From: Burkholderia pyrrocinia
GTDB lineage: Bacteria > Pseudomonadota > Gammaproteobacteria > Burkholderiales > Burkholderiaceae
Direction of reading: 5' to 3'
Assembly (NCBI RefSeq): GCF_003330765.1
Contig: NZ_CP024902.1
Coordinates: forward strand, 62,001-126,000
Length of the DNA stretch: 64,000 bases
The position numbers and the translations under genes were made by a program. Numbering within the stretch: position 1 is the first letter of the stretch; each line of letters opens with the position of its first letter. Positions 36,711 through 45,992 of this stretch are shown piece by piece. The notes below the pieces were generated by a model. It ran no database searches and was not told where the DNA came from. It worked only from the letters and a program-made list of their open reading frames with translations.

Positions 36711-37610
36711 TCATATCGCCCACTGCGCTTCGATCAGCCGCAGCGCGGCCGCGATCGCCGGTTCGTCGCGCCGCTCGGCGAGCGTCACGAACGTCAGTTC
36801 GGTCGGCACCGTCACGCGCTCGACGATCGTCAGCGCATGCGCGTGCGCTTCGGCCAGCGCGGTCGAGTCGCGCGCGAGCGTCAACCCGATGCCCGATTTG
36901 ACGAGGTCGAGCATCGACTGCTCCTGGTCGACCTCGGCAACCTTCACGGGCTGCGCGCCGGCGTCCGCGAAGCGCCGCGACAGCAGCCGGTGGTGCGCGG
37001 ACGCCGGCGGCGTCCAGATCCACGGCAGCGCGGCGAGCGCACGCCAGTCGTGCGCGCGCTGCACGCGCTCCTTCCAGCCGGCCGGCGCGAGCACGCGGTA
37101 CTGGAAATGCGTGAGCGTGACGGTGTGGAACAGCGCGCCGTCGAGCGGATCGTCCTCGCCCGGCCGGCCGATGTAGTAGCCGACGTCGAGCGCCTGCGCG
37201 CGCACCTGTTCGATCACCCAGCCCGACATCCCGTGCCGCAGCGCGGTCTCGATCTGCGGATGGGTCTCGACCAGCGCGCGCAGGAAGCCGCCGAGCCGCA
37301 GGAAGCCCGGATCGAGAATCGTGCCGATCCGCAGCCGGCCGCGCACCTCGTGCCGCAGCGCAGCAGCGGCACGCTGTACGTCGGCGGCCGCGGCGAGCGC
37401 GCGTTCCGCATGCGGCAGCAGCGTCTGGCCGTCGCGCGTGAGCGCGAGCCCGCGCGACGTGCGCGTGAACAGCGCGACGCCGAGCGTTTCCTGCAGATGC
37501 TTGATCTGCAGGCTGACGGCCGGCTGCGTCAGGTGCAGTTGCGCGGCGGCGCGCGTCAGGTTGCCTTCGCGCGCGACCGTCGCGAACGCGCGGAGCAGGG
37601 TGAGATCCAT
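36711..37610 (-). CDS. LysR-family transcriptional regulator
   Basis: A 299-residue LysR-type regulator: winged helix-turn-helix at residues about 1-60 (MDLTLLRAFATVAREGNLTR, LHLTQPAVSLQIKHLQ) and a two-lobe inducer-binding domain. The ATG at 37610 gives the standard LysR start; an upstream in-frame codon at 37649 is not needed. It is divergent from the GMC oxidoreductase gene (38028), with a palindrome array in between, so it may regulate that enzyme. Effector unknown. Confidence 0.87.
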   Translation of the reverse strand: MDLTLLRAFATVAREGNLTRAAAQLHLTQPAVSLQIKHLQETLGVALFTRTSRGLALTRDGQTLLPHAERALAAAADVQRAAAALRHEVRGRLRIGTILDPGFLRLGGFLRALVETHPQIETALRHGMSGWVIEQVRAQALDVGYYIGRPGEDDPLDGALFHTVTLTHFQYRVLAPAGWKERVQRAHDWRALAALPWIWTPPASAHHRLLSRRFADAGAQPVKVAEVDQEQSMLDLVKSGIGLTLARDSTALAEAHAHALTIVERVTVPTELTFVTLAERRDEPAIAAALRLIEAQWAI

Positions 37611-37797
37611 CGTCGTGATATGAGCGCAGCTTATAACGCAGTTCAGCATAACTCATTGGATCGGCGGCCGGCAGCCGGAGTACGCTTCACCGGTCGTGGT
37701 GCGCGGGGCCGCGCGCGCGGCCCGCGACGCACTATGCTGGAAATGACGCGCGGCATCGCGCCGCGCGGCGCACAACAATGGGCTTTGCATGGGGCCT

Positions 37798-38007
37798 GCG
37801 TAGGCGCTGAAGCGCTAACTCCATCCAACCACGCCATGGGACCCGAGTAAGCGCTAAAGCACTAACTCCATCCAGCCACGCCATGGGGCCCGAGTAAGCG
37901 CTAAAGCGCTAACTCGGGTCGACCGCCGTGGGGATGGAGTAAGCGCTGAAGCGCTAACTCCATCCAGCCACGCCATGGGACCCGAGTAAGTGCTAAAGCA
38001 CTAACTC
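37798..38007. repeat. Tandem array of five palindromes, 45-47 bp period
   Basis: Five copies of a 24-base near-palindrome, GAGTAAGCGCTRAAGC + RCTAACTC in consensus, at about 37798-37821 (degenerate left arm), 37845-37868, 37892-37915, 37937-37960 and 37984-38007. Spacing is 47, 47, 45 and 47 bases. Flanks extend the palindromes in two versions, with arms reading either CCCGAGT/ACTCGGG or GGATGGAGT/ACTCCATCC, and copy 2 combines one arm of each. Copy 5 has a compensatory pair (AGTGCT with AGCACT), which keeps the stem. The last copy ends 20 bases before the GTG of the GMC gene and just before its ribosome-binding site. Confidence 0.9.
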
Positions 38008-38027
38008 GGGTCGACAGGAGACAAGCA

Positions 38028-39713
38028 GTGACTACTCAACGCACGCTCGAAGGCGAATTCGATTACGTGATCGTCGGCGCAGGCACCGCGGGCTGCGTGC
38101 TCGCGAACCGCCTGACCGAGGATCCCGACATCCACGTGCTGCTGCTCGAAGCGGGCGGCAAGGACGACTATCACTGGATCCACATCCCGGTCGGCTATCT
38201 GTATTGCATCGGCAACCCGCGCACCGACTGGCTATACAAGACGCAACCCGAAGCGGCGCTCAACGGCCGCGCGCTGGCGTATCCGCGTGGCCGCGTGCTG
38301 GGCGGCTGCTCGTCGATCAACGGAATGATCTACATGCGCGGCCAGCGCGAGGATTACGACGGCTGGGCGCAGGAAACCGGCGACGCCGGCTGGTCGTGGG
38401 ACAGCGTGCTGCCGATCTTCAAGCGCAGCGAGGATCACCACGCGGGCGCGAGCGACGCGCACGGTGCAGGCGGCTACTGGCGCGTCGAGAAGCAGCGGCT
38501 GCGCTGGGAGATCCTCGAATCGTTCGCGCAGGCCGCGCAGCAGACGGGCATCCCCGCCACCGACGATTTCAACCGCGGCGACAATTCGGGGGTCGGCTAT
38601 TTCGAGGTGAACCAGAAGCGCGGCGTGCGCTGGAATACGTCGAAAGCGTTCCTGCGGCCCGCGATGGCGCGCCCGAACCTGACCGTGATCACCGGCGCGC
38701 AGGCGCAGCGCGTGATCTTCGACGGGCGGCGCGCGGTGGGCGTCGAGTATCACGGCGGCGGCACCGATTACGTCGCGCGGGCGCGCTCGGAAGTGCTGCT
38801 GACGTCCGGCGCCGTGAATTCGCCGCAGCTGCTTGAACTGTCGGGCGTCGGCTGCGGCCGGCGGCTGCAGGCGCTCGGCATCGACGTCGTGCAGGATCTG
38901 CCGGGCGTCGGCGAAAACCTGCAGGATCACCTGCAATTGCGGATGGCGTTTCGCGTCGAAGGCGTGCGCACGCTCAACACGCTTTCCGCACACTGGTGGG
39001 GCAAGCTGATGATCGGCGCCGAATATGCGTTGCTGCAGCGCGGGCCGATGTCGATGGCGCCGTCGCAGCTCGGCGCATTCGCGAAATCCGATTCCGAAGA
39101 TCCCGCGCTCACGCGCCCCGATCTCGAATACCACGTGCAACCGCTGTCGCTCGAACGCTTCGGCGAGCCGCTGCACAGCTTCAACGCGTTTACCGCGTCC
39201 GTGTGCCATCTGCGGCCGACGTCGCGCGGCAGCGTGCATATCGCAAGCGCCGATCCGGGCATGGCGCCCGCGATCGCGCCGAACTATCTGTCGACCGACC
39301 AGGATCGCCATGTCGCCGCGAACGCGCTGCGCCTCACGCGACGGATCGCGTCCGCGCCGGCGCTCGCGCGCTACCGTCCCGAGGAAATCCTCCCGGGCGC
39401 GCAGTATCGGACCGAGGCCGAGCTGATCGATGCGGCCGGCGCCGTCGGCACGACGATCTTCCATCCGGTCGGCACCTGCCGGATGGGGCGTGCCGATGAT
39501 GAACGCGCGGTCGTCGACAGCCGGCTGCGCGTGCGCGGCATCGCCGGTCTGCGGATCGTCGATGCGTCGGTGATGCCGTTCATTACATCGGGCAACACCA
39601 ATTCGCCGACGCTGATGATCGCCGAGCGCGCGAGCGACATGATCCGTGCCGATCGCCGCGCAGCGCGCGACGCGACGCCGGTGCGAACGGAGCCGGCGGT
39701 GACAGCCGCGTGA
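38028..39713 (+). CDS. GMC-family FAD-dependent oxidoreductase (choline dehydrogenase-like)
   Basis: A 561-residue flavoenzyme of the glucose-methanol-choline family. It has an N-terminal ADP-binding motif (VIVGAGTAGCVLANRL, about residues 14-29), GMC signature 1 (PRGRVLGGCSSINGM), signature 2 (LTSGAVNSPQLL) and the C-terminal catalytic region HPVGTCRMG plus GNTNSPTLMIAERA. It oxidises an alcohol to aldehyde; the substrate could be choline-like, an aliphatic alcohol or other. No betaine genes are adjacent, so BetA is not claimed. The start is GTG, with AGGAG upstream directly after the palindrome array. A terminator follows at 39836-39860. Confidence 0.9.
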   Translation: MTTQRTLEGEFDYVIVGAGTAGCVLANRLTEDPDIHVLLLEAGGKDDYHWIHIPVGYLYCIGNPRTDWLYKTQPEAALNGRALAYPRGRVLGGCSSINGMIYMRGQREDYDGWAQETGDAGWSWDSVLPIFKRSEDHHAGASDAHGAGGYWRVEKQRLRWEILESFAQAAQQTGIPATDDFNRGDNSGVGYFEVNQKRGVRWNTSKAFLRPAMARPNLTVITGAQAQRVIFDGRRAVGVEYHGGGTDYVARARSEVLLTSGAVNSPQLLELSGVGCGRRLQALGIDVVQDLPGVGENLQDHLQLRMAFRVEGVRTLNTLSAHWWGKLMIGAEYALLQRGPMSMAPSQLGAFAKSDSEDPALTRPDLEYHVQPLSLERFGEPLHSFNAFTASVCHLRPTSRGSVHIASADPGMAPAIAPNYLSTDQDRHVAANALRLTRRIASAPALARYRPEEILPGAQYRTEAELIDAAGAVGTTIFHPVGTCRMGRADDERAVVDSRLRVRGIAGLRIVDASVMPFITSGNTNSPTLMIAERASDMIRADRRAARDATPVRTEPAVTAA

Positions 39714-39835
39714 CGGAACCCTGACACGCGCGACAGCGGGCCGTCATGCTGGCGCCCGCTGATTCGATATGCGAAACAAGCTGCCGTTGCATCGGTCGTG
39801 CCGATGACGGCGGTTCGAACGGCAAGATCCATGCA

Positions 39836-39860
39836 AGCCGCGCAGCCGCGCGGCTTTTTT
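39836..39860 (+). terminator. Intrinsic terminator downstream of the GMC gene
   Basis: AGCCGCGC-AGCC-GCGCGGCT forms a perfect 8-bp stem followed by TTTTT. It lies 123 bases after the GMC stop, inside the 448-base gap before the ABC transporter operon. The rest of this gap (39861-40161) shows no gene or clear site. Confidence 0.8.
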
Positions 39861-40161
39861 CGTTGCGCGTGTGCCGGGCCATGCGGGTGGTCGACCGTCG
39901 ATGATGCACGTGTCAAAAAAGCGTGGCGAAAAACCGTGCACGGCTGCACGCGACATGGCGGCCAGCCCTATAAGTGCAAATCCCGATGATTGCACTGCAC
40001 CAACGGCGCGACAATGTTGCGCAATGTGCATACGCGTCGGCGCGGGAGACCACCCTCGAGGCGTACCACGGCGCCCGGGGGCAGCGCGCTGATCCGCTGA
40101 CCTGTTCGCGGTCGCTTGCCAGGCTTCCCGGTGCTTCGCCTGACTTCGTACGGAAGGGAAC

Positions 40162-40941
40162 ATGATTCTCGGCGACACGATTCTGGAAACACGCGGACTG
40201 ACGAAGGAATTCAGGGGTTTCACCGCCGTGAGCGGCGTCAACCTGCGTGTGCGTCGCGGTGCGATCCACGCGCTGATCGGGCCGAACGGCGCGGGCAAGA
40301 CCACCTGCTTCAACCTCCTCACCAAGTTCCTGACACCGACGGCCGGCCAGATCGTCTTCAACGGGATCGACATTACCGACGAGCGGCCCGCGCAGGTCGC
40401 GCGGCGCGGCATCATCCGCTCGTTCCAGATTTCGGCCGTGTTCCCGCACCTCACCGCGCTGCAGAACGTGCGCATCGGCCTGCAGCGTGCACTCGGCACC
40501 GAATTCCACTTCTGGCGCAGCGAACGCACGCTGAAGCGGCTCGACGATCGCGCGATGGACCTGCTCACGCAGGTCGGCCTCACCGATTTCGCGAATGTGC
40601 CGACGGTCGAGCTCGCATACGGCCGCAAGCGCGCGCTCGAGATCGCGACCACGCTCGCGATGGAACCCGAACTGATGCTGCTCGACGAGCCCACGCAGGG
40701 GATGGGCCACGAGGATGTCGACCGCGTGACCGCGCTGATCAAGAAGGTCGCGAGCGGCCGCACGATCCTGATGGTCGAGCACAACATGAACGTGATCGCA
40801 GGCATCTCCGACACGATCACCGTCCTGCAACGCGGCGAGGTGCTGGCCGAAGGCTCGTATGCGGAGGTGTCGAAGAATCCGCTTGTCATCGAGGCCTACA
40901 TGGGCAGCGCCGACGCGGCGCTCGCGGGGGCGCACGCATGA
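40162..40941 (+). CDS. HAAT-family ABC transporter ATPase, LivG-like (system 1)
   Basis: A 259-residue ATPase of the hydrophobic/branched-chain amino-acid transporter family. Walker A is GPNGAGKT (40-47), the Q-loop region RSFQISAVFPHLTALQNV follows, the signature is LAYGRKRALE (a variant of LSGGQ, common in LivG), and Walker B is LMLLDEPTQGM. The C-terminal ending VIEAYMGSADAA is typical of LivG. It is the first gene of the system-1 operon (livG-livF-binding protein-livH-livM) and overlaps livF by ATGA. The substrate is an amino acid or similar compound; it may be linked to the GMC gene before it, but that is not shown. Confidence 0.87.
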   Translation: MILGDTILETRGLTKEFRGFTAVSGVNLRVRRGAIHALIGPNGAGKTTCFNLLTKFLTPTAGQIVFNGIDITDERPAQVARRGIIRSFQISAVFPHLTALQNVRIGLQRALGTEFHFWRSERTLKRLDDRAMDLLTQVGLTDFANVPTVELAYGRKRALEIATTLAMEPELMLLDEPTQGMGHEDVDRVTALIKKVASGRTILMVEHNMNVIAGISDTITVLQRGEVLAEGSYAEVSKNPLVIEAYMGSADAALAGAHA

Positions 40942-41693
40942 AGCACAGCGAACGGGAGGAACGCGAATTGAGCGGCGTCGAAAGCGGTACGCCCGCGCTG
41001 GAGATCACGGGCCTGGAGGCTTGGTACGGGGAATCCCACATATTGCACGGTGTCGACCTGACGGTGCATCGCGGCGAGGTCGTCACGCTGCTCGGCCGCA
41101 ACGGCGCGGGCCGCACGACGACGCTGCGCGCGATCATGGGCCTCACGGGCCGCCGCAGCGGGTCGATCAAGGTCGCGGGCAACGAGACGATCGGCCTCGC
41201 GACGCACCGCATTGCGCATTTCGGCATCGGTTACTGCCCGGAGGAGCGCGGGATTTTCTCGAGCCTGTCGTGCGAGGAGAACCTGATGCTGCCGCCGCCG
41301 ATCGGGCCGCGCGAGCACGCGATGTCGCTCGACGAGATCTACGCGATGTTTCCGAACCTCGCGTCGCGCCGGCAGAGCCAGGGCACGCGGCTGTCCGGCG
41401 GCGAGCAGCAGATGCTCGCGGTCGCGCGGATCCTGCGCACCGGCGCGAACCTGCTGCTGCTCGACGAGATTTCCGAAGGCCTCGCGCCGGTGATCGTGCA
41501 GACGCTCGCACGGATGATCGTCGCGCTGAAGGCACGCGGCTACACGATCGTGATGGTCGAACAGAATTTCCGCTTCGCCGCGCCGCTCGCCGACCGGTTC
41601 TACGTGATGGAGCACGGCAGCATCGTCGAGCATTTCCGCGCGGCCGAACTGGAACGCAAGATGCCGACCCTGCATGACCTGCTCGGGGTGTGA
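40938..41693 (+). CDS. HAAT-family ABC transporter ATPase, LivF-like, with Walker A Lys replaced by Arg
   Basis: A 251-residue ATPase, LivF type (system 1). The P-loop reads GRNGAGRT at 53-60, with Arg59 in place of the usual Lys, while the signature RLSGGEQQML and Walker B LLLLDEISEGL are intact. The Lys is normally needed for ATP hydrolysis, so this subunit could be weak in catalysis, with LivG carrying the activity. The codon is CGC, a real base-level change and not an ambiguity. The start is ATG overlapping the livG stop. The N-terminal extension of about 20 residues (MKHSEREERELSGVESGTPA) before the domain is longer than usual. Confidence 0.85.
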   Translation: MKHSEREERELSGVESGTPALEITGLEAWYGESHILHGVDLTVHRGEVVTLLGRNGAGRTTTLRAIMGLTGRRSGSIKVAGNETIGLATHRIAHFGIGYCPEERGIFSSLSCEENLMLPPPIGPREHAMSLDEIYAMFPNLASRRQSQGTRLSGGEQQMLAVARILRTGANLLLLDEISEGLAPVIVQTLARMIVALKARGYTIVMVEQNFRFAAPLADRFYVMEHGSIVEHFRAAELERKMPTLHDLLGV

Positions 41694-41770
41694 CGCCGCC
41701 CCATTTCTCTTGCCGCTAGCCGTGGCGGCCCTCGAATAACCACAACGCATCAGAACAACAGGAGACGTCA

Positions 41771-42970
41771 ATGAAAATGAAGACCCTCGCACACGCCTGT
41801 CTCGCGCTCGCGACCGCCGCGTTCACCGCCGGCGCCGCCCATGCCGCGGATACCGTGAAGATCGGCTTCATCACCGACATGTCGGGGCTTTACGCGGACA
41901 TCGACGGGCAGGGCGGCCTGGAGGCGATCCGCATGGCGGTTGCCGACTTCGGCGGCAAGGTGCTCGGCAAGCCGATCGAGGTCGTCTATGCCGATCACCA
42001 GAACAAGGCCGACATCGCCGCATCGAAGGCGCGCGAATGGATGGATCGCGGCGGGCTCGACCTGCTGGTCGGCGGCACGAACTCTGCCACGGCGCTGTCG
42101 ATGAACCAGGTCGCGGCCGAGAAGAAGAAGGTCTACATCAACATCGGCGCGGGCGCCGATACGCTGACCAACGAGCAGTGCACGCCGTACACGGTCCACT
42201 ATGCGTACGACACGATGGCGCTCGCGAAGGGCACCGGTTCGGCGGTGGTGAAGCAGGGCGGCAAGACGTGGTTCTTCCTGACCGCCGACTATGCGTTCGG
42301 CAAGGCGCTCGAGAAGAACACGTCGGATGTCGTGAAGGCGAACGGCGGCCAGGTGCTCGGTGCGGTGCGCCACCCGCTGTCCGCGTCGGATTTCTCGTCG
42401 TTCCTGCTGCAGGCACAGGCGTCGAAGGCGCAGATCCTCGGTCTCGCGAACGCGGGCGGCGACACGATCAACGCGATCAAGGCCGCGAAGGAGTTCGGCA
42501 TCACGAAGACGATGAAGCTCGCCGCGCTGCTGATGTTCATCGACGACGTGCACAGCCTGGGCCTCGAGACGACCCAGGGCCTCGTGCTGACCGACAGCTG
42601 GTACTGGAACCGCGACGCGGCGTCGCGCCAGTGGGCGCAGCGCTACTTCGGCAAGATGAAGAAGATGCCGTCGAGCCTGCAGGCGGCCGACTACTCGTCG
42701 GTGACGACCTACCTGAAGGCCGTCCAGGCCGCCGGCACGACCGATTCCGACAAGGTGATGGCCGAGCTGAAGAAGATCAAGATCAACGACTTCTACGCGA
42801 AGGGCTACATCCGCACGGACGGCAGCATGATCCACGACATGTACCTGATGGAGGTGAAGAAGCCGTCGGAATCGAAGGAGCCGTGGGACTACTACAAGGT
42901 GCTCGCGACGATTCCGGGCGAACAGGCGTTCGGGACCAAGAAGGAATCGCGCTGCGCGTTGTGGAAGTAA
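41771..42970 (+). CDS. HAAT-family periplasmic substrate-binding protein (system 1)
   Basis: A 399-residue exported protein: Sec signal peptide ending HAAD (cleaved around residue 25, AHA-A), then a Peripla_BP_6 (Leu/Ile/Val-binding) two-lobe fold. Visible are VKIGFITDMSGLYADIDGQG, LLVGGTNSATALSMN and DYSSVTTYLKAV. Cys pairs (EQCTPYTVH, SRCALWK) may form a disulphide. It feeds the LivH/LivM-type permeases just downstream. The ribosome-binding site GGAGAC lies before the ATG. The ligand cannot be told; this clade includes binding proteins for urea, amides and amino acids. Confidence 0.87.
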   Translation: MKMKTLAHACLALATAAFTAGAAHAADTVKIGFITDMSGLYADIDGQGGLEAIRMAVADFGGKVLGKPIEVVYADHQNKADIAASKAREWMDRGGLDLLVGGTNSATALSMNQVAAEKKKVYINIGAGADTLTNEQCTPYTVHYAYDTMALAKGTGSAVVKQGGKTWFFLTADYAFGKALEKNTSDVVKANGGQVLGAVRHPLSASDFSSFLLQAQASKAQILGLANAGGDTINAIKAAKEFGITKTMKLAALLMFIDDVHSLGLETTQGLVLTDSWYWNRDAASRQWAQRYFGKMKKMPSSLQAADYSSVTTYLKAVQAAGTTDSDKVMAELKKIKINDFYAKGYIRTDGSMIHDMYLMEVKKPSESKEPWDYYKVLATIPGEQAFGTKKESRCALWK

Positions 42971-43112
42971 GCGCGGCATGGCGGCGCGCGCAGGCGCGCC
43001 GCGCGGCGGCGGCCGCAGCGATGTGCCCGCTGCGCCGCCCGCGTGCGCAGCGCACGAAGGTTGCCGCACAGAGGTTGCGCGCGCAACGAAACTCATTCTG
43101 ACGGCTAAGTCG

Positions 43113-43997
43113 ATGGAAATCTTTGGCATTCCGTTGCCGGCGATGCTGAGCCAGTTGCTGCTCGGGCTCGTCAACGGCTCGTTCTACGCGATCCTGAGCC
43201 TCGGGCTCGCGGTGATCTTCGGGCTGCTCAACGTGATCAACTTCGCGCACGGCGCGCTGTTCATGCTGGGCGCGATGCTCGCGTGGATGGGCCTGTCGTA
43301 CTTCGGGCTGCCGTACTGGGCGATGCTCGTGCTGGCGCCGCTGGTCGTCGGCGCGTTCGGGATCGTGATCGAGCGCTCGATGCTGCGCTGGCTGTACAAG
43401 CTCGATCACCTGTACGGGTTGCTGCTCACGTTCGGCCTCACGCTGGTCGTCGAAGGCGTGTTCCGGTCGATCTACGGATCGTCAGGCCAGCCGTACGACG
43501 TGCCGTCGCAGCTTTCCGGCGCAACCAACCTCGGCTTCATGTTCCTGCCGAACTACCGCGCGTGGGTGGTAGTCGCGTCGCTCGCGGTGTGCCTCGCGAC
43601 GTGGTTCGTGATCGAGAAGACGCGCCTCGGCGCATACCTGCGCGCGGGCACCGAGAATCCGAAGCTGGTCGAGGCGTTCGGCGTGAACGTGCCGATGATG
43701 ATCACGCTCACCTACGGCTTCGGCGTCGCGCTCGCCGCGTTCGCGGGCGTGCTGGCCGCACCGGTGATCCAGGTGTCGCCGCTGATGGGCCAGCCGATGA
43801 TCATCACCGTGTTCGCGGTGGTCGTGATCGGCGGGATGGGCTCGATTCTCGGCTCGATCGTCACGGGCCTGCTGCTCGGCGTGATCGAAGGCTTCACGCG
43901 CGTGTTCTATCCCGAAGCGTCGGCGACGGTCGTGTTCGTGATCATGGCGATCGTGCTGCTGTTCCGCCCGGCGGGCCTCTTCGGCAAGGAAAAATGA
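43113..43997 (+). CDS. HAAT-family ABC permease, LivH-like (system 1)
   Basis: A 294-residue inner-membrane permease with about eight hydrophobic helices. LivH motifs are NGSFYAILSLGLAVIFGLLN and NFAHGALFMLGAM near the N-terminus and VIGGMGSILGSIVTGLLLGV (the EAA-like loop) towards the end. The ATG at 43113 gives the usual MEIFGIPLPAMLSQLLLGLV start; the preceding frame is Arg/Ala-rich noise. It is translationally coupled to livM through overlapping ATG and TGA at 43994-43997. Confidence 0.87.
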   Translation: MEIFGIPLPAMLSQLLLGLVNGSFYAILSLGLAVIFGLLNVINFAHGALFMLGAMLAWMGLSYFGLPYWAMLVLAPLVVGAFGIVIERSMLRWLYKLDHLYGLLLTFGLTLVVEGVFRSIYGSSGQPYDVPSQLSGATNLGFMFLPNYRAWVVVASLAVCLATWFVIEKTRLGAYLRAGTENPKLVEAFGVNVPMMITLTYGFGVALAAFAGVLAAPVIQVSPLMGQPMIITVFAVVVIGGMGSILGSIVTGLLLGVIEGFTRVFYPEASATVVFVIMAIVLLFRPAGLFGKEK

Positions 43998-44971
43998 TGC
44001 AGAGAAAAGTGCTCTACGGCGTGCTGCTTGCCGCACTGCTCGCCGCGCCGTTCATCGGCGCGTATCCGGTGTTCGTGATGAAGGTGCTCACGTTCGCGCT
44101 GTTCGCGGCCGCGTTCAACCTGCTGATCGGCTATACGGGGCTGCTGTCGTTCGGTCATGCGATGTTTCTCGCGACCGCCGGCTACGCGACCGGCTATTCG
44201 ATGCAGACGCTCGGTTTCACGCCGGAGCTCGGCGTACTCGCGGGCATCGTCGCCGCGACGCTGCTCGGGCTCGTCGTCGGGCTGTTCGCGATCCGCCGGC
44301 AGGGCATCTACTTCGCGATGATCACGCTCGCGTTCGCGCAGATGGTCTACTTCATCTACCTGCAGGCGCCGTTCACGCACGGCGAGGACGGCCTGCAGGG
44401 CGTGCCGCGCGGTCATCTGTTCGGGCTGCTCGACCTGTCGAACGACGTCGCGCTGTACTACGTCGTGCTGGCGGTGGTCGTCGCCGCTTGCGCATTCATC
44501 GTGCGGGTCGTCCATTCGCCGTTCGGCCAGGTGCTCGTCGCGATCAAGGAGAACGAGGCGCGCACGATCTCGCTCGGCTATGACACCGACCGTTTCAAGC
44601 TGCTCGCGTTCATCCTGTCGGCCGGGCTCGCGGGGCTGGCCGGCTCGCTGAAGGTGCTCGTGCTCGGCTTCGAGACGCTCTCCGATGCGTACTGGACGAT
44701 GTCGGGCCTCGTCGTGCTGATGACGCTGGTCGGCGGGATGGGCACGCTGTTCGGGCCGCTGCTGGGGGCGGCGCTGATCGTCGCGCTGGAAGACCGGCTC
44801 GGCGACATCGGCGAATGGCTCGCGTCGACGACGGGCGTCGCGTGGTTCCATTCGCTCGGCGAATCGGCGACGATCGTCACGGGGCTGATTTTCATCGCAT
44901 GCGTGCTTGCATTCCGGCGCGGCATCGTCGGCGAGATGGTCGCGCGGATCAAGCCGCTCAGGGCGTCCTGA
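43994..44971 (+). CDS. HAAT-family ABC permease, LivM-like (system 1)
   Basis: A 325-residue permease, LivM type, starting MMQRKVLYGVLL at an ATGATG that overlaps the livH stop. Visible family marks are GYTGLLSFGHAMFLATAGYA, the loop KENEARTISLGYDTDRFKL and GGMGTLFGPLLGAALIVALE. About ten hydrophobic segments. It completes system 1. A 1.1 kb gap follows before system 2. Confidence 0.87.
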   Translation: MMQRKVLYGVLLAALLAAPFIGAYPVFVMKVLTFALFAAAFNLLIGYTGLLSFGHAMFLATAGYATGYSMQTLGFTPELGVLAGIVAATLLGLVVGLFAIRRQGIYFAMITLAFAQMVYFIYLQAPFTHGEDGLQGVPRGHLFGLLDLSNDVALYYVVLAVVVAACAFIVRVVHSPFGQVLVAIKENEARTISLGYDTDRFKLLAFILSAGLAGLAGSLKVLVLGFETLSDAYWTMSGLVVLMTLVGGMGTLFGPLLGAALIVALEDRLGDIGEWLASTTGVAWFHSLGESATIVTGLIFIACVLAFRRGIVGEMVARIKPLRAS

Positions 44972-45228
44972 GCGCGTGCCGCGCACGTCGCGACACGTTG
45001 ATGCGAAGCACCATCCGGCACGCGTCGGAAGGGCGTCGCAGCGGGCTCGGGCCGGCGCCGCGCGGCAGGCTGGCGCCCCATTTTCGTGCGGCGATGCACC
45101 ATAGGGGTAAATGCTAAGTTGTCGCAGGGTGAAAGGTCCATTAATCTTCGTTTCAGTTCTGATGCACCGCGAAACGAATTTGCAGGTGGAGAACGAGGAG
45201 ACAATCGAGGCACAAAGTGCCCGGCCCC

Positions 45229-45263
45229 AAAGCGCTGTTGGACGGAATCCAACAGCGCTTTTT
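45229..45263 (+). terminator. Strong isolated intrinsic terminator, possible sRNA 3' end
   Basis: AAAGCGCTGTTGGA-CGGAA-TCCAACAGCGCTTT is a perfect 14-bp stem followed by more Ts. It lies 258 bases after livM's stop and about 810 bases before the next gene, so it either ends the system-1 transcript or closes an independent RNA. A second hairpin directly upstream (45209-45221) is typical of small RNAs. Confidence 0.75.
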
Positions 45264-45992
45264 CATTTGCGTGCACGGATTCTCACCGCTGGTGCATCGT
45301 CCTGCGCAAGTGCCGTATTTCGCGCTTGCGTTCGCACCGCAACTCTTCCGCGCTTCGCCGCGTCCCCCGTTTTTCCTTGTCCCGCAATCCGGTCGCAGAC
45401 GGCGCGCAACCCTGCGCAGGCTGTCCGGGCTTACCCGGTTGGCGTGCGGGAAAGGCGTCCGTTACACTCGGCTTTCGCCGACCGCGCGGTCGGGAAAATC
45501 GGTCGGCAGTTCTCCTACAAGCAGAATGCAGAAGAGGGAGTACGGTTGGATGAGAAGCGCAGGGCGGTGGATCGGGGCAGGAAGGGCGGCTGGCGCCGCT
45601 CGTTCGTCATGGGGTGCGCCGTGGGTCATCGCGGCTTTCCCGAGCCGCTCTGCCGCCCGTATGGGCGTTCCGGTGCCATCTCTGGTCGTTGCGTTCGCAT
45701 CCGTATCCGCATTCGCATGAACCGCCGGCTTTCCGCTATTTCGCCGCTCGCGTACACGGCCGTGCCAGGCCGGATCGACGCGCCTTCCGACGATCGTTGC
45801 GCATGCATCGATCGCCCGCACGATCCCGCATTTCTTCGCTTTCTTCATCCTGACGACACTGCTGCTGCGCATCGTGGCGGTCGAACGACCGTTTCGGCCG
45901 GTACGCGGCGCGTGCGTGCGTGGTGCCGTCCGGGCCCTGTCGCGGGGGCGGCGTTTCACGGGAAAACGAGCGTAGGCGCGGCAAGGCGAGAT

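Noticed and set aside
37798..38007. CRISPR array
   Set aside because: Regular spacing suggested it, but the repeats are themselves long palindromes, the intervening segments are near copies of one another rather than unique spacers, and no cas genes are present.
39900..40160. Sigma-54 promoter before the system-1 ABC operon
   Set aside because: TGGC and TGC words occur but at the wrong spacing for the -24/-12 consensus.
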